Source: Chytridium lagenaria (lineage: Eukaryota > Chytridiomycota > Chytridiomycetes > Chytridiales > Chytridiaceae). From it: 64,000 nt of DNA. Below, in pieces: positions 1 through 12,476 of this stretch. Within the stretch, counting starts at the first letter, position 1. Each line of letters begins with the position of its first letter. The notes beneath the pieces are model-generated. The model saw only the letters and a list, made by a program, of their open reading frames with translations. It did not search any database and was not told where the DNA came from. The position numbers and the translations under genes are program-made. The stretch covers positions 358,683-422,682 of the forward strand of contig JAHLKC010000014.1 of the NCBI GenBank assembly GCA_025449115.1, written 5' to 3'.

Positions 1-94
1 AGGTATAATTTTTTCTTGGATGCTTATAGAACTTGATGTCCATTCGTCAATTATTCACACTCGCATTTATTTCACTTACAACCCCGTCTGTTTT

Positions 95-200
95 TCATAT
101 TTTTGCTGGCATTTTACAAACCTCTTACTTACACCTTCGTCTCTTCTTCATATTTTTGCTGGCATTTTACAAATTTCATACTTACACCTTCGTCTCTCCT
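95..200. repeat. 53-bp tandem duplication
   Basis: Two adjacent copies (95-147 and 148-200) both run from TCATATTTTTGCTGGCA to CACCTTCGTCTCT with a few differences. They lie just upstream of a likely splice acceptor at 230-231, so they are probably intronic. Confidence 0.85.
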
Positions 201-231
201 TCATCCAAACCTCCCCCTTCCACCTCAACAG

Positions 232-2303
232 GCCTTTATGAACGAATTCTGGGCAATGTACTACCACTACCCCTCACCCCCTTCACCCGCGCAGGAGACG
301 GCATAACAACCCCAGCCCCCTCCCACCTAAACCGCTGTCCCTCCCCACTCACCCTCTCAACACATCGCGCGCGTCTCCAAACCCTCTCCAAGCCTCGTCA
401 CATCACCCGCAAACGTGAGCAAGTCCTCCTCCAAGCCGAAGTGACCGCCAACGATCTTCTCTTGAAACCCCGACGTCCTGTTGACAAGAAACCCGAACCC
501 CCCGTCACTTGTGTCAGGGTTCGATCCGCTCCGTTGATCAAGAGACGACCGGTTTCGGCCGTTTGGAATCGGTTGCCGAGTGTTGTTAGACCTAGGGGGG
601 AGGTGGAGTTTGGCGGTGGGTTGGAGGCGAGTGAAGTTGAGTTGAGGGGGGAGATGGGGAAGACGGTGAAGGGGTTGAGGGGGAGGGTTGGGGAGGTTGT
701 TGGGGTTTTGAAGAAACAGGCGTTTGTGAGGACGGCGGAGGAGGTGAAAATGGTGCATGTAAGTAGAGCGTTTTTATATGAGTTTTCTGCGTTTTTTTTT
801 GGTTATAGATCTCCTCTAAACATCATCTTTTTAACATAAACTATTTTAAAAAAAGTCATGTCTTAGAAATCTTCCGTGAGTATTCTACCTTTGCGTCAAC
901 GTTCTATATGATTTTTTATTGTTAACTCACTGACATTATTGAATATACTTTGCTTGAAAAGCGCGTTCCGTAAAATCAATTCGGACTTTATATTCAACCA
1001 ACTTTGCACAAAAGCTACGATTCAAGAACTTCCGCGTGGGACCATCATCTTTAATCAAGGTATTCTTTCTTTACGACCCTTAAACATTCCTCCTTTCGTT
1101 TCCAACACCTCTACCTCCCATTCCTATTTCATAACCAACACCTCCTCCTTCAACAAAAAAAAAAACAAAAACAAAAAACGAAAAAAAAAACAAACAAGGT
1201 GATCCCGGTGAATCCTGGCACGTCATCCTTACTGGCCGCGTCAACATCCTCGTCTCCAAAGGATTCGACCTCCACCAAAAATCCCACATCTCAACGCTTT
1301 CCAGTGGTGAAGCTTTGGGTCTCAAAGCGCTCGTGAACGACAGCCCACGCACCGCCACCGCCATCACTGAAACACCCGTCACCCTTCTCCGTGTCGCTAA
1401 AACCGATTACAAGAATCTCCTTGGGTTCCTCCATATGATTGAACCGGAAGGAGATGATGCATTTCTTGCGACATAGGGTACCCTTGTTTGTGTACTTTGA
1501 GAATGGGGCGTTGAGGAATGTGACGGAACGTGTGTCAGTGAGGAGGTATAAGGCGAATACGGTGGTGATACATGAGGGGGAGATGAGAGATCATATCTTT
1601 ATACTAAAGAGTGGGTTGTGTGCAGTGTATCGGAAAGTGGAGCCTCTGGAGACAAAAAAGAACAAGTATGTCATTTTTTATTATTAGTTGGGGCAGTTTA
1701 CTCCTGAAGCAAAAACAGGAAGATTCTTTCTACCTGACCTGCTTTCTCAACGTTTGCAAACCCGAATTCATGCTCTTTCTGATCACTCTAGACCGCCGCA
1801 TCGCGCCAACTAACATCTTTTTTCCCCGCACCCGTACTTGCACGTTAGAACTCCAAAGAAATCCAACTCTTTTTAGGAAACCTGGCTCCAGGTGCCCACT
1901 TTAACGAAGTCGTTGTGTCGGACCCCCACAACTACAGAGGCAGTCCATTCACGGTGGTAGCGATAGACGAGGTAGAATGCGCAACGATAGGAGCTGTTGG
2001 AGATTGGACGTCGATGAAGTTGAATGTGGGGTGAGTAAATTTGCGGGGATGACAAGGATAGAGTTGATTAGGAGTCGGGCTATGGAGATACGGAAAAGGT
2101 ATATTGTTGTTTTTTTTCCGTGTGTGTGTGTTTTAGAGAGAGTTATTGATGTTATGTACAGTCAGTTTAGAAAGTTTCAGACGCATGTTCTGAGACAACT
2201 TGCGAAAGAGAGGACAAGGGATCCTGAGGCAGGGATACAGGGTGTTTCCAGAGTATCTGTAGTTGATGATCGTCACCCGTTGCAGCAGTGGGTTATTAAG
2301 TAG
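232..2303 (+). CDS. Cyclic nucleotide-binding domain protein (5' end probably outside the window; frame-broken)
   Basis: Probable cyclic-nucleotide sensor with two cNMP-binding (cap-like) folds. The first exon (232-758) encodes a basic linker and a helix before the fold. An exon ending at 1059 joins 1199 through a GT-AG intron and gives the hallmark GDPGESWHVILTGRV, followed by a phosphate-binding-cassette-like GEALGLKALVNDSPRTATA (about 1309-1365). A second fold follows: EGEMRDHIFILKSG (about 1573-1614) and LFLGNLAPGAHFNE (about 1867-1908). The C-terminal exon ends at TAG 2301-2303. The frame shifts at about 1438 between FLHM and NRKEMMHFL, and the exon joins near 1665/1849 and 2035 do not keep frame. 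This is either sequence error or an early pseudogene. The architecture recalls CNBD-type proteins of flagellated eukaryotes. The family call is firm; the exact orthologue is not. Confidence 0.75.
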
Positions 2304-2892
2304 TAGATGAAATAAATATTTCAATTATTTATTATCCAGTGTGTTGTAATAAGTAAAAATGCATCATAAATATACATGTATCTATATGAGGGTATTTCTA
2401 TTTCCTTTCTATTTCCTATTAGGTAATAACCGATAGAGTAGATATAGGTAGAAACATGCATATGAACCAAGCAACCACAGTGTACTATAAGTAGAAACAT
2501 GCATTAGCTAATAATTCACTCTTCGGAAAATAACATATACTCCACATCTTTCATCTTTCCGCACCCTTGGGCTAATAGTTAATACTCTAATAGCTGCTGT
2601 GACTTTGACTGTCTTTTCAAAAAAGGAAAAATCAAAAAGTCAAATCAAATCAAATCAAATTATTAATAAAATAATTTTAATAATTAATAATTAATATTAG
2701 GAAAAACACGTCACCTCTTCACCCTGATTAATACCCGTCGTCATCCAACCGTCACTAGTATTTACGATTAGTCTACCAACCAACCAACTGACGGAGGGAC
2801 GGAATAAACGACATCTCTCTCTCCAGAGGTGACTTTTCAAGGAGGACGACGTGCATAAAGAAGGGAACGAGATCAGACAGGGAAAAGAAAGG
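2304..2892. other. Intergenic, AT-rich upstream region
   Basis: No gene seen. It holds two direct copies of GTAGAAACATGCAT (2448-2461 and 2491-2504), a pentanucleotide run (CAAAT)4 at 2641-2660 and an A/T-only stretch to about 2698. It probably contains the promoter of the gene starting at 2893. Confidence 0.5.
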
Positions 2893-5187
2893 ATGCCATT
2901 ACTACATCCCTTGTCTTCTTTTGAATCTCACGTACCTGCTGTGCTTGACCAGCATACTCTGTATCCTCTACCTCAGTCTCATCAGCAGAATCATCATCAT
3001 CAGCATCAGCATCATCATCATCCACCTGCATTCTACCGTCATCAGCAACAAGCATTGTTACAAGCATCAGCATCACCTTCAGCCCCCTTTATTGGCTTTT
3101 CTGGAACATTACGGATGGAGCAGCAGCAGCAGGAGCAACAGCAACGACACGAGCAGCAACCAGCAGCGCCTGCTTCCATCACGCTTTTGCTTATGGGTGA
3201 AGGAGAAAAGGATAACGTTCATTCAAAAAGGATGATGGTGACGATTCCGTCCATTGGCCCTGAAGATGAGGGCTCAGCGGATGCTGAGCAAGTCAACAAT
3301 AACAATAATGATAACAACAACAACGACGACATTAAGACATCCTCAGCCCATTCACACCGCACTTCATCAGCCTCCTCTTTCTCGTCCTCTTCATCCCCAT
3401 ACCCGTCCACGACAACATCACCACCGCGCTGGCCATCCTCATCTCCCTCCATCGACTCTGCCCGTCTCGTCATTCCCCGTCGCAGCCCATCATCATCTTC
3501 CAACTCTTCATCAGGCTCCTCTTCCTCTGTCATCACCATCGCATCCTCCTTCATCCCACATCCACAACAACCCCAACTCCATCCTTCTTCACACCCACCT
3601 ATGTCCAACCTCCACCACCCTTCATACAACCTCCATCGCGTCCCACAACCACAACACCAACACTGCCACATCCACCAGCATGGACCGATATTTTCTTTGC
3701 CCACACACGATCTCACTCCTCGTCCTCATCTCTCTCAAAACCACCCGAATCACCGACCCCTCCTCCAATGCGTCGATGGCCCTCCCTCGCATCCTTTCGC
3801 TCATCCTCAACAACCTCAACGACCTCCTTTCAACGTCTCGGCATGATGTCCCGTTCAGGTTCCACTAGACCCTTTACACCATCCACCCACGACATTCAAG
3901 AAGAAGGCATTCTTAATGATCCCCCTCAACGTCGCCGAGCCTTTTCCCGTCTCTCCATTCTAAATCGCTCCTTCACACCCCCTCCCCAAGCACAACCCGA
4001 AGTCTCATCAAAACGTTGGTCCATTTTTAGCAAACCTATTCGGCCTCACCTCGATGAACCTTCTCCTCTTCAGCGTACATCCATCCAAATCAACCCTGAA
4101 GACCAAGAACCTCCTCTAACCTCGCCCAAAAAACGGTTTTCCTGGAAAGTCTCCACAGACTCCATCTTCCCACTCCGTCGTCGTCAAAGCACAGCAACCA
4201 TCTCCTCAACCCACGACACACCCACCCCAACAACAACAGACGCAACGCAACCCTCCCTTTTTCGAACAGCAAGCACCCGGCTCAGCATCATGATGTCCCG
4301 CACCTCCATCATCTCCACAACAACCATCACAGAACAACCTCGTCAGAAACTCGGTCCCCTTCGTCTCCTCTCCCGTCGTCTCAAAAACCACCCAGACCCT
4401 CCCCCACCTTCCCCATCAACACCAAGACCCTCCATGGCGTACACTGACGTTGAATCCGATACCTACACCATGGAGGAAGCCCTTCAACTCGCAGCCGGTG
4501 TCTCCCGTCGCTCCCTCTCCATCACCACCATCCCAGCCTCAAGGCGTTCCTCCCTCTCCGTCTCTACAACGTCCCAGCCTATCCTTGAAGCCCTTAAAAT
4601 CGCCTTTAGCTCTGATCGACCCCAGTTTTTCGGCGAACAAGTCCCACCTCGAATCGCAGCGACACCGAGAACGTCAATGAGTCAAACTTCACCCGTGGAT
4701 ACTCCGTTACAGAGAGTCGGGAGTGTGTCTACTGTTCATCGTAAAAGCGTTATTGTGAATCATGGGAACACGGGGCATTGGTTTGTGACGCCCGCACCGT
4801 CTATAGCGTGGGGTGAGGAATCTTATAAAACCGCGTTGGATGTCGCAAGGCAGGCCACCACTATTTCTGAAAGAGTCTTCCTGATGTACGTATCCCCCAT
4901 TCCTTTCCTCTCCCCCCCCTCTTTTTTTTTCGCTTTTTTTTTGCTAAAACCATCCCCCCCTTTTCCCTATATAGATTCCTCCATCCATCTTTTCGTTTGA
5001 GACGGTTGAGATACCGAGAATGTCGGCTTCGTTACCGAGACCGAGGAGTGCACCGGAGGGTTGTGAGATGGCGAGACGGGGGAGTGCGCCACCTGCGACT
5101 GGGAGGGGGTTGGATCATAGACGACGGAATGCTAGACCCCCGCCGATTGTTATACGCGTTGCTTTGAATTTATGTTTTTTTTTTTAG
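2893..5187 (+). CDS. Low-complexity Ser/Pro/His/Gln-rich protein, function unknown
   Basis: I do not recognise this protein. The first in-frame ATG is at 2893. The N-terminal part has His/Gln runs (about 2980-3170), an Asn/Asp run (about 3295-3330) and long Ser/Pro tracts. Reading then moves one frame, somewhere about 3550-3690, to a long Ser/Thr/Arg-rich stretch with many RRxS-like sites (for example RRSSLSVS, RRRQSTATIS), which would suit basophilic kinases. An intron 4890-4974 (GTATCC...ATATAG) joins MY to IPPSIFSFETVEIPRM in phase 0, and the last exon ends at TAG 5185-5187. No structured domain is visible, so a regulatory scaffold or phosphoprotein is inference. The frame change may be a base error. 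Confidence 0.55.
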
Positions 5188-5984
5188 AATTTCTTTTTGA
5201 ATCCTCAACCACCCCCCCCCCCCCCCCCACCTTTTTTTTGTTCTTCATTAACCACGGTTTTGACGCGGTACGTCGATGTTACTTTTTTTGTTTGTTTGCT
5301 TTATTTTTACTTGTTTTTTATTGCGAATTTTGCATAGGATGATGACTTGTATACTGTAAAACCGGTTCTTTAATTTTCTTTTTTGCATACCCACCACTAC
5401 AACCGTAATATAACATTTATTTGCACTTTAGCTTTACTTTTTTCTCCCCTTTTTCATACTGAATAAATATGCATAACCAAATTTCGTCTTCCGTGATCAT
5501 CTTTAGCGTCGTAGGGTATGCGGTGCTCCATCCGCGAACGGCGCCCTCTATTATTGATTGCTTATGAGGGTAAACTCAAAAATCATTCTAGTTTACTCGT
5601 TGTAGTTCTTGACGTGCGTAAAGAAAACTGTACCTGCGACGGCACCCTATGTTTTTGGGTTTTTTTAAAAGTTTAGATCACAATTATTACGGGTTTTTTT
5701 GTGAGGCTGTCAACTTTTTTGATGTCGTACTCCTTACACTAGTTTTTTAGGAGAACCACTTTGAATGGAACCTTGTGCGATAACGCCTCAATTTTCGTCG
5801 TGATTGTGGTAGCGGTGACGATGGAGGGTGGGGTGACGCGTGAACTGAACCACGTTGCGTAGAATTTTGAAACAAAGGAAAATCGTCGTAGTCGTGACTG
5901 TGGTAGCGGCAGGGCTATTCACGAATGGTCGTACATTTTTTACGTGCATACGTGGGTTGAATGAATGAGTGGAGTTTTATTTTG
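5188..5984. other. Intergenic region with 17-base C run
   Basis: No gene seen. There is a homopolymer of 17 C at 5212-5228, and two loosely matching GTGGTAGCGG-containing segments near 5808 and 5900. It lies between convergent gene ends. Confidence 0.5.
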
Positions 5985-8900
5985 TCAAATCACTAGTAGG
6001 GAATTTAACACTGCGATAATAATACAAAGTACACCGGCTTTTAACATTTGGGAACCACTTCGCACGGGACTCGGAACAGCGCTTCCAGGATTCAAACCCT
6101 CAACACCCACCGTTGTCATCGTGGTCGTCGTGGTCGTGGTAGAGTTCACGACGGGGACACTGACATTCACGAGTGGCGGGACCACGCTTGGCATACACAC
6201 GGGTTGATAAGGGGTGAAGATGGGTTGAGCGGAGATGACAAGGTCCCTGTGGAAGGGGGTTAGGTAAGGGATTTTTTTGGGGGCTTAACTGTGTCATGAG
6301 GAGGTTTTGGACGGCGGTGGCGAGGGGGGGGCTTGTGGCGTTGCGGTGCATGATGCCGGCGTCGATGAGACGGGAGCGGGAGGTGCAGGCTGCGAGACCG
6401 AGGTCGTAGGTGAGGCAGAAATCTATGGGGGTGTGTTTGGGGTAGTACTTGGGGTGAGTTAGTGGGGATGTGGAGGAGGGGTGTTGGGGAAGGAGGGTGA
6501 GGAGGGTTGGGGTGAGGAGGGGTTTGGGGGGAGGTTAGGTGAGTTTGTGGCGGAGAGAGTTTGGGCATGGCGTGGGGAGGTTAGGAATTGTGGCGGAGGG
6601 CATGGTGCGCGGTGTATGAGGGTGTTTTTGGTTATGCAGGAAATGTGGATGGGAAAAAGTGTTTGGGGCAAGGGCATGAGGGACTGAAAGGGTGGGTGAA
6701 AGGTTTGTTTACCTGTACAAAGTTGAAGCACATTTCATTGTCGGTGGATTCACCGAATGTAGTTGTGAATGACCGTTCACCTAGGGTTGGTTTGTAGGCG
6801 CAGGTGGTGAGAAGGGCATCACCCGGGATGAGGGTTGTGGTGGATTTGTCGAGGACGGGGATCGAGCCTTGGAAGCTGCGATAAGAGGATGGTGGAAAGG
6901 GGGATGATGATCAGAGAATGTTAGAAAGGGGGTTGATGATGAAAGAATGTTAGAAAGGGGGTGGATGATTAGAGAATGTTAGAAAGGGGGTTAGCCGCAA
7001 GTAAAAAGAGAGAGAGGAGTTACTTGAAATCATAGTATCGCCTTGTCACGACCGGTGCGATTTCAAAGGTATCGTTACGGATATGACGGACGGTTTGGTT
7101 GAGTCCGAGTTGATGCATGTGGACGCCTTGACTACAAAAAAGTTAGGATGTGACAACGGGGGTTGGATAATACGATATGATGGTGAGGTTTCCGGGGAAC
7201 CGTTTCGTGCAACTGCTTGGACAGAGGTTTGGGGGTAAAACTGTAGGACGGTTTGAGTTTCCTGGGATGGAGATGCGGATTGAGCCGAGGGTTAAGGTGC
7301 CGACGTCGTGTTGGCGGAGTTGGTCCGTGTAGAAGATCTGTGGGTGGGTTAGTGTTTTGATGTGGGGCGGGGAGGGGTGGTGAGAAGAAAAATATGGCGG
7401 GGAAGAAGGCTTCGACGGTGTGGGTAGAGATGGAGTGGAGATGGGAGAGGGGAAATATGTCGGCGGGGTAGAAGGTTGAGAGGGTGAGGAGATCGAGAAA
7501 GAGAAGTGAAGTCAAGATCATAAAGGATCTTCGTGCTGATTGAAATGGATCACTCCACCAGCTTGCAACGGCCATGCAACACCAAAGGGGACGGTAACAT
7601 GTGATGAAATCGAAAACGTGGAAAGGAGAGTGGTCATAGTGAAAGGAAGAAAAGAGGAAATGATATGTGAAGGAAAATAGAAGGACTTGAAACTAGCAGA
7701 ATCATATGTTTACCCGTATCCCTGACGCGTCGACTCGATCTGGGATGAGCAATGGGTTGTCATAATGGACCTGCATGGCAAAGTAGCGGGATGCGCCGGG
7801 ACCTGTGCCAAACGCGATGCCGGCTTCAGCGGGGAGTGAATTGGGGGGTGCACCGGGGACCCAGGAGAAGGAGAACTATTTGGGGCGGTTAATAGTGGAA
7901 AAGGGGATAGGGATCCTACCTCGTTGCAGGAGGGGTCCATGGATTCACAGGGGTAGAGGTCGCCGAAGAAGCTGGGTGGGGAGGGGGGTGCTGAACAGCC
8001 GTAGATGATGATGTGATGGACTTCATACAGAAGAACCCCATCCCAAAAGGAAAATAGTGTTAGCAAAAACAACAAACAAACGATAAAATAAATGAATAAG
8101 TATTTTAAATGACACTCAAAGAAAACTCATAACAAACCCAGATTCGACATGGCCAACCCCTCATACTTGATCGCATGATACTTTTTATCAAACGGGAGTT
8201 TGAAGATGCGTGCACAGGTATGACGTTTTCTCTGTTGGGATCGTAATGTTCCCCATTCGAACATCTATGCTGCGGAGATTGGACGGTGGGGGAGGCGTTG
8301 AGAGGGTTGCTGTGACGTCCCAGAGGATCACTTCAGAACTGCCGCGATCGGACATGGCGTGCTTGGAGATGCCACGGGAGGAATCGCCGAACGCCCTAAC
8401 AATGAAGGAGTACGGAAATAACCAAAGAGATTTGAGCGGAAAAGGAGTGAGATCGTGAAGTGAAGGTAGGAAAGATAACAAAATTAGTTTGAAAGAGCGA
8501 AAGGGGTAAGAATAGCAGTAATGAAAGAGTATATATGAAGTAATTCAAACGCTATATCAAGTGTAGACATATAAGACGAGAAAAAACAAAACCAATACCA
8601 TATGACAGGAACCCTTGCATCTCGTTCAATAGATAAATCATTGGAGTCACATGAAACAACGGGCCTCCGAAACGTAAACACGGTGAACGTATCCGAAGGT
8701 TCCGGTGGTAAGATTAACGTAACATCCTGCGATGCATCGACGGTGGGTGTTGAAAAACTCGCCGAAAACGAGTCTTGCATGTAATATGATGAATTCTCAT
8801 ATTGTCGGAGAATGTAGATATCGGCGCCGGTCATGCCTGTCATAAATATGAGCAAAAGTTTGGAAACTGGGGTTGGGGAGGGGGGGTTGTTGCATACCTC

Positions 8901-9125
8901 CCATTTCGGATAGACCGAAGGCGATCCATTTTTTTGAGGTTGAAGGAACGTCAACGTCAACGCCAAAGGTGATGGTAGTGTTGTCCGGGATAGAGACCAG
9001 TGGAGAGCGTAGTTTGGTGAAAGGAGTTTGCAGTTCTGGAAAGTGGATTTGGGGAGTCTTGTGAAGCATGTTGCTGCGTATGCTGTGTGGACGAGGAAGA
9101 GGAGAGAGATGAGGGATGCTTTCAT
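5985..9125 (-). CDS. DOMON + copper type II ascorbate-dependent monooxygenase (dopamine beta-monooxygenase-like), secreted, probably GPI-anchored
   Basis: Predicted secreted copper hydroxylase. Ten exons: 9125-8898, 8836-8599, 8395-8138, 8020-7920, 7875-7714, 7337-7174, 7131-7024, 6875-6713, 6447-6290, 6246-5985. The order is signal peptide (MKASLISLLFLVHTAYA), DOMON domain (KKWIAFGLSEMGG, MTGADIYILRQYE), then both copper domains. All six expected copper ligands are visible: the His pair in VHHIIIYGC, His in MQVHYDNPLL, the HMH of QGVHMHQLG, and Met in NEMCFNFVQYYP. GIAFGTGPGASRYF and DASGIRIFYTDQLR are also very DBM-like. The tail is Thr-rich and ends with a hydrophobic segment (GVLCIIIAVLNSLLVI), as for a GPI signal. 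One-base frame breaks occur near 8990 and 8215. The substrate cannot be told from sequence. The family is known mainly from animals. Confidence 0.88.
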
Positions 9126-9596
9126 TGTTGTAGAATGTGTGGTGATGTCTATATGTGTGATGAATGGGTGTTAAGATATCCGGGAAATGACGGGAGGTGC
9201 GATATTTGACATATTGAAATTTGTCTTTTCAAAGATAGTAAATGTGTTATAGCAAGAGCGCTTTTTTTAGTTACAGATGCGTTACGGAGGCATGTCGTCG
9301 AAAGATAAGATTGGGCATTGATGGACAGCAGCTCTACAGGATCCATCATCATCCATGCACTGCTACCTGTTTTGTTTACAATGATGGAATTGTCTTATAG
9401 TAGTAAGACTGTATTCTGACAAGTTTGATGGCGAGAATGACTGGCAGGGAGGTGTATCATCGCATCATCTCACATGACCTTAAAGTTTTCCATGTAATAT
9501 TATTGTACCTGCATGCATGCAGGCAGCATATTATCAAAGGGGTTGAACTCTTTTCAAATCTTTACTCGAGGAAAAAGCATTCAAAAAGTTATCATG
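9126..9596. other. Divergent intergenic promoter region
   Basis: Short spacer between the divergently transcribed monooxygenase (-) and coiled-coil gene (+). No gene or clear TATA box was seen. Confidence 0.4.
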
Positions 9597-11726
9597 AGCA
9601 ATGGTGCTGGTGGTGATGTCATCATCACATCGGATGCCATCGTCACATCGGATGCCATCGTCGAGACTTGTAAGGAGGAAGAGGAAGTGCTCATGGCATC
9701 AAGTAGCATTCATGAGGATGAGGAGGTGAAGGAGGAGGTAGTCATTCCATCCAGTAACAATGAGAATGAAGCATCTCCTCTTGGCGATTCTGACATCAAC
9801 CATGCGCACAATGACCACATCATCCACCTAGACACTTTGCAAGACATGGACTCTCAATCTATTGCAAGCAAGAATGAAGCACCATCATTATCATCATCTT
9901 CACCATCATCCCTTCTTAACCCATCTATTCCCATCATCACTGACGACACTCAGCTACAAACTCATTCCACTTCTACATCCACCACCGCTCTTCCAACAAC
10001 CGAAACCGATTCTGAACTACAATCCCTCTCCAGCACCCTCCCATCCCAACCCTCACCACCCTTTCCACCCTCTCAATCCCTCAAACAATAACAGATCGTC
10101 GTCCCTCAATCGCCGAAACCCACACTAAAACCCAAACATTGAAACAGTCTCTTACGACGACGCTGGTAAACCCTCCATCGTTCGAACCACAACTACAACA
10201 ACAACCATTATCACAACCATCACCGTCTCTTCACAACCCCCTGTTTCACCACCCCAGTCCCTACAAAACAACCACAACCACTACCACCACCACCACCACC
10301 ACCACCACAAGGTCTACCCACCTACGCCTCCATTTACGAACCTTCATCACCTTCCTCCCCTCATCTTGCCAATCATGTCACCCCCTCATCCCCACGCTAC
10401 GCACCTCCCTCCCCTCGTCCCCAATTTGACGCCTCTGACCTTAAAGACATCACCCTCCCCGAGTCCTACCTTGAAGATGCTGAAGATTTTCATGTGGAGA
10501 TTGAGGACACGGGCGCTAGGTTGACGGATTACGCGGAGCTTTATCGGACGACCGCCGAGACGGTTGGTGAGCTTGTTGGGGTGCCTGAGCTTTTGAGGGA
10601 GCGGAAGGAACGAGTTGAGGAAATGAGGGGGAGGGAGAGGAAGATGGAAGAGGAGATGGAGGAGTTGAGAAGGAAAAGGGTGAAGGATGCTAAGGAGGTG
10701 GATGAGATTGAAGGGGTGAGTTTGCTGTTTGATTCAAATTTGATTTTAGAAGATCCCTTTTATTTCGGTGTTAATTTTTTTTTTGTTTCTCTTTTAACAC
10801 GGCCCTTGTTGGGATTTTTGCAATTCTATTTTTTATTCAACCTTTTTAAAACTATTTTCTTCTCTTACGATTTTTTAATTCTTTTACTTTTTCATGCACC
10901 CCAGCTTTCCTTCCGCTCCCTCCGTGCCCGCATGACTGGCCGTATTCGACAAGCCAAGATGAATGAGTTGAATGAGTTGGAGGCCACCACGGATCAACTT
11001 GTCACGCTTTCTCTGGAGATCGCAAAGTTGAGGGACGAAATTGCGAAAGAAGAGCAAGAGGTTTGTTGGTGTGTGTTTGGAGAATGGGGAACGGAGGCTG
11101 ACCCTTTTTTTTTTTTTTTTTTTTTTTTGCTGGTGTAGGTTGATGCGCTTGAGGTGAAGAATAGAGAGTTGATGGATGCTAGGAAGGAGTTGATACAGTA
11201 TTTGAATATGGTGCGTTTTTTATTTTCTCCTTTAAACACGCGAAACAATTAGCACTGTTGGCTCTTCCTCCTTTTTCGCTTAAAAAAAAACAAATATCTT
11301 AACAACGTCTCCCCTATTCTCAAAACGCCTCTCCTAGGCCTTTGAATCCGTCCACAACCCCATTGACGCCCGTCTCCACTCTGACCTCGACCGCATCAAA
11401 CGCACCATCCATCTCCACGACTCCCATCTCAAGCAAATCGTGCAGGCGCGACAGCTTCTCCTGGGTGCCCGTAATAATCTTGTCAAGGCGTCTGTGGTTG
11501 TGAAAAGGTTTTTGGAGACTCATGCGAGGAGTCTTTACAAAGGGTGGGATTGTTGGCGGAGGTGTTGGAGAAATGGCCGATGGGGATTACGGCTCAGCTT
11601 GAGGATGCGAGGACTTATTTGGTGGAGATGAGGATTGTGTTGAGGGAGGTGCCGGTGCCGAGGGGGAGTGAGAAGGTGGATGTGATGTGAGTTTGAGGTT
11701 TCGGTTTTGAATATGCTTTGTGGTTG

Positions 11727-11757
<31 letters not shown>

Positions 11758-12476
11758 TGATTTTATAAGGGGGTTTTTTTTTTAAATTTTTTTCTTCTTA
11801 ATTGAGGGGACGGGCTTGGGGGCGTTTTCTTCGGATTTCTCAATTGTTTCTCAATTGTTTTTGGAAAAAATGTTGTTTGTTTATCGTCAACCTTGTTGTC
11901 ATGCTATTAGTCTAACTCTTTTTTTTCTTCCTAAGGATGGATCGAATAATTTCACATGCTTCCATCCCCACACTCCCTCCACCTCCCACATCCTCGACAA
12001 CCGCAAACGCCTTCTCCCCCCGGCATCCCAACAACCCCCATTGCAGGCACCCCATCCACCTTCCCCCCCTCCGCATCCTTGACCCCCTCCTCCGCACGCG
12101 TAACGACATTGACTCTCTCAAATCCCGCGCAGACGCCGCGCTCCGCTGGCTCTTCACTTCCATCCTCCACATAGCCAAAGTTCGAGACGCCCTCCTCCCC
12201 AACCTCAAAGACTCCCGCACCGCCCTTGTCATGCATCGACTCCTTGAAATGGAGGCATGCGCGTCCTCCCCTGTCATCGTTCGACGCGTCCCGGAAGCTG
12301 AAAGTGCTTTTGGACGGGCGGATACCACGCATAGTCGATCGTCGAATGGATCTGAGGGGACGAGGAGGCTTTGGGATGGGGTTGGGAGTTTTGGAGGTGG
12401 GGATACGGAGAGTTGTGATCCTTTGATTTTGATTCCGGAGGCTGGGGTTGTTGAGGATGTGGGTGTTGGAGGGTGA
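9597..12476 (+). CDS. Coiled-coil protein, function unknown
   Basis: ATG at 9597. The N-terminal third is acidic and Ser/Thr-rich with a (CCA)n tract; frames slip between about 10085 and 10320. It resumes as GLPTYASIYEPSSPSSP and continues into a charged, heptad-rich coiled coil (ELLRERKERVEEMRGRERK, EEMEELRRKRVKDAKEVDE). Introns are bounded at about 10717/10909, 11060/11140, 11211/11338 and 11689/11936. Later exons add LEIAKLRDEIAKEEQEV, KNRELMDARKELIQYL and DSHLKQIVQARQLLLGARNN, then a helical tail (LLRTRNDIDSLKSRADAALR). The stop is at 12474-12476. The length of coil suggests a cytoskeletal or tethering role, but I recognise no family. Frame breaks near 10090 and 11545 interrupt the reading. 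Confidence 0.6.
10283..10307. repeat. (CCA)n microsatellite
   Basis: Uninterrupted trinucleotide run inside the coiled-coil gene. Depending on frame it encodes His, Pro or Thr runs, and it is a likely slippage point for the frame changes around it. Confidence 0.8.

Noticed and set aside
9425..9616. Start of the coiled-coil gene upstream at 9425 or 9513
   Set aside because: Different frame or no ATG support; the ATG at 9597 opens the acidic coding stretch.
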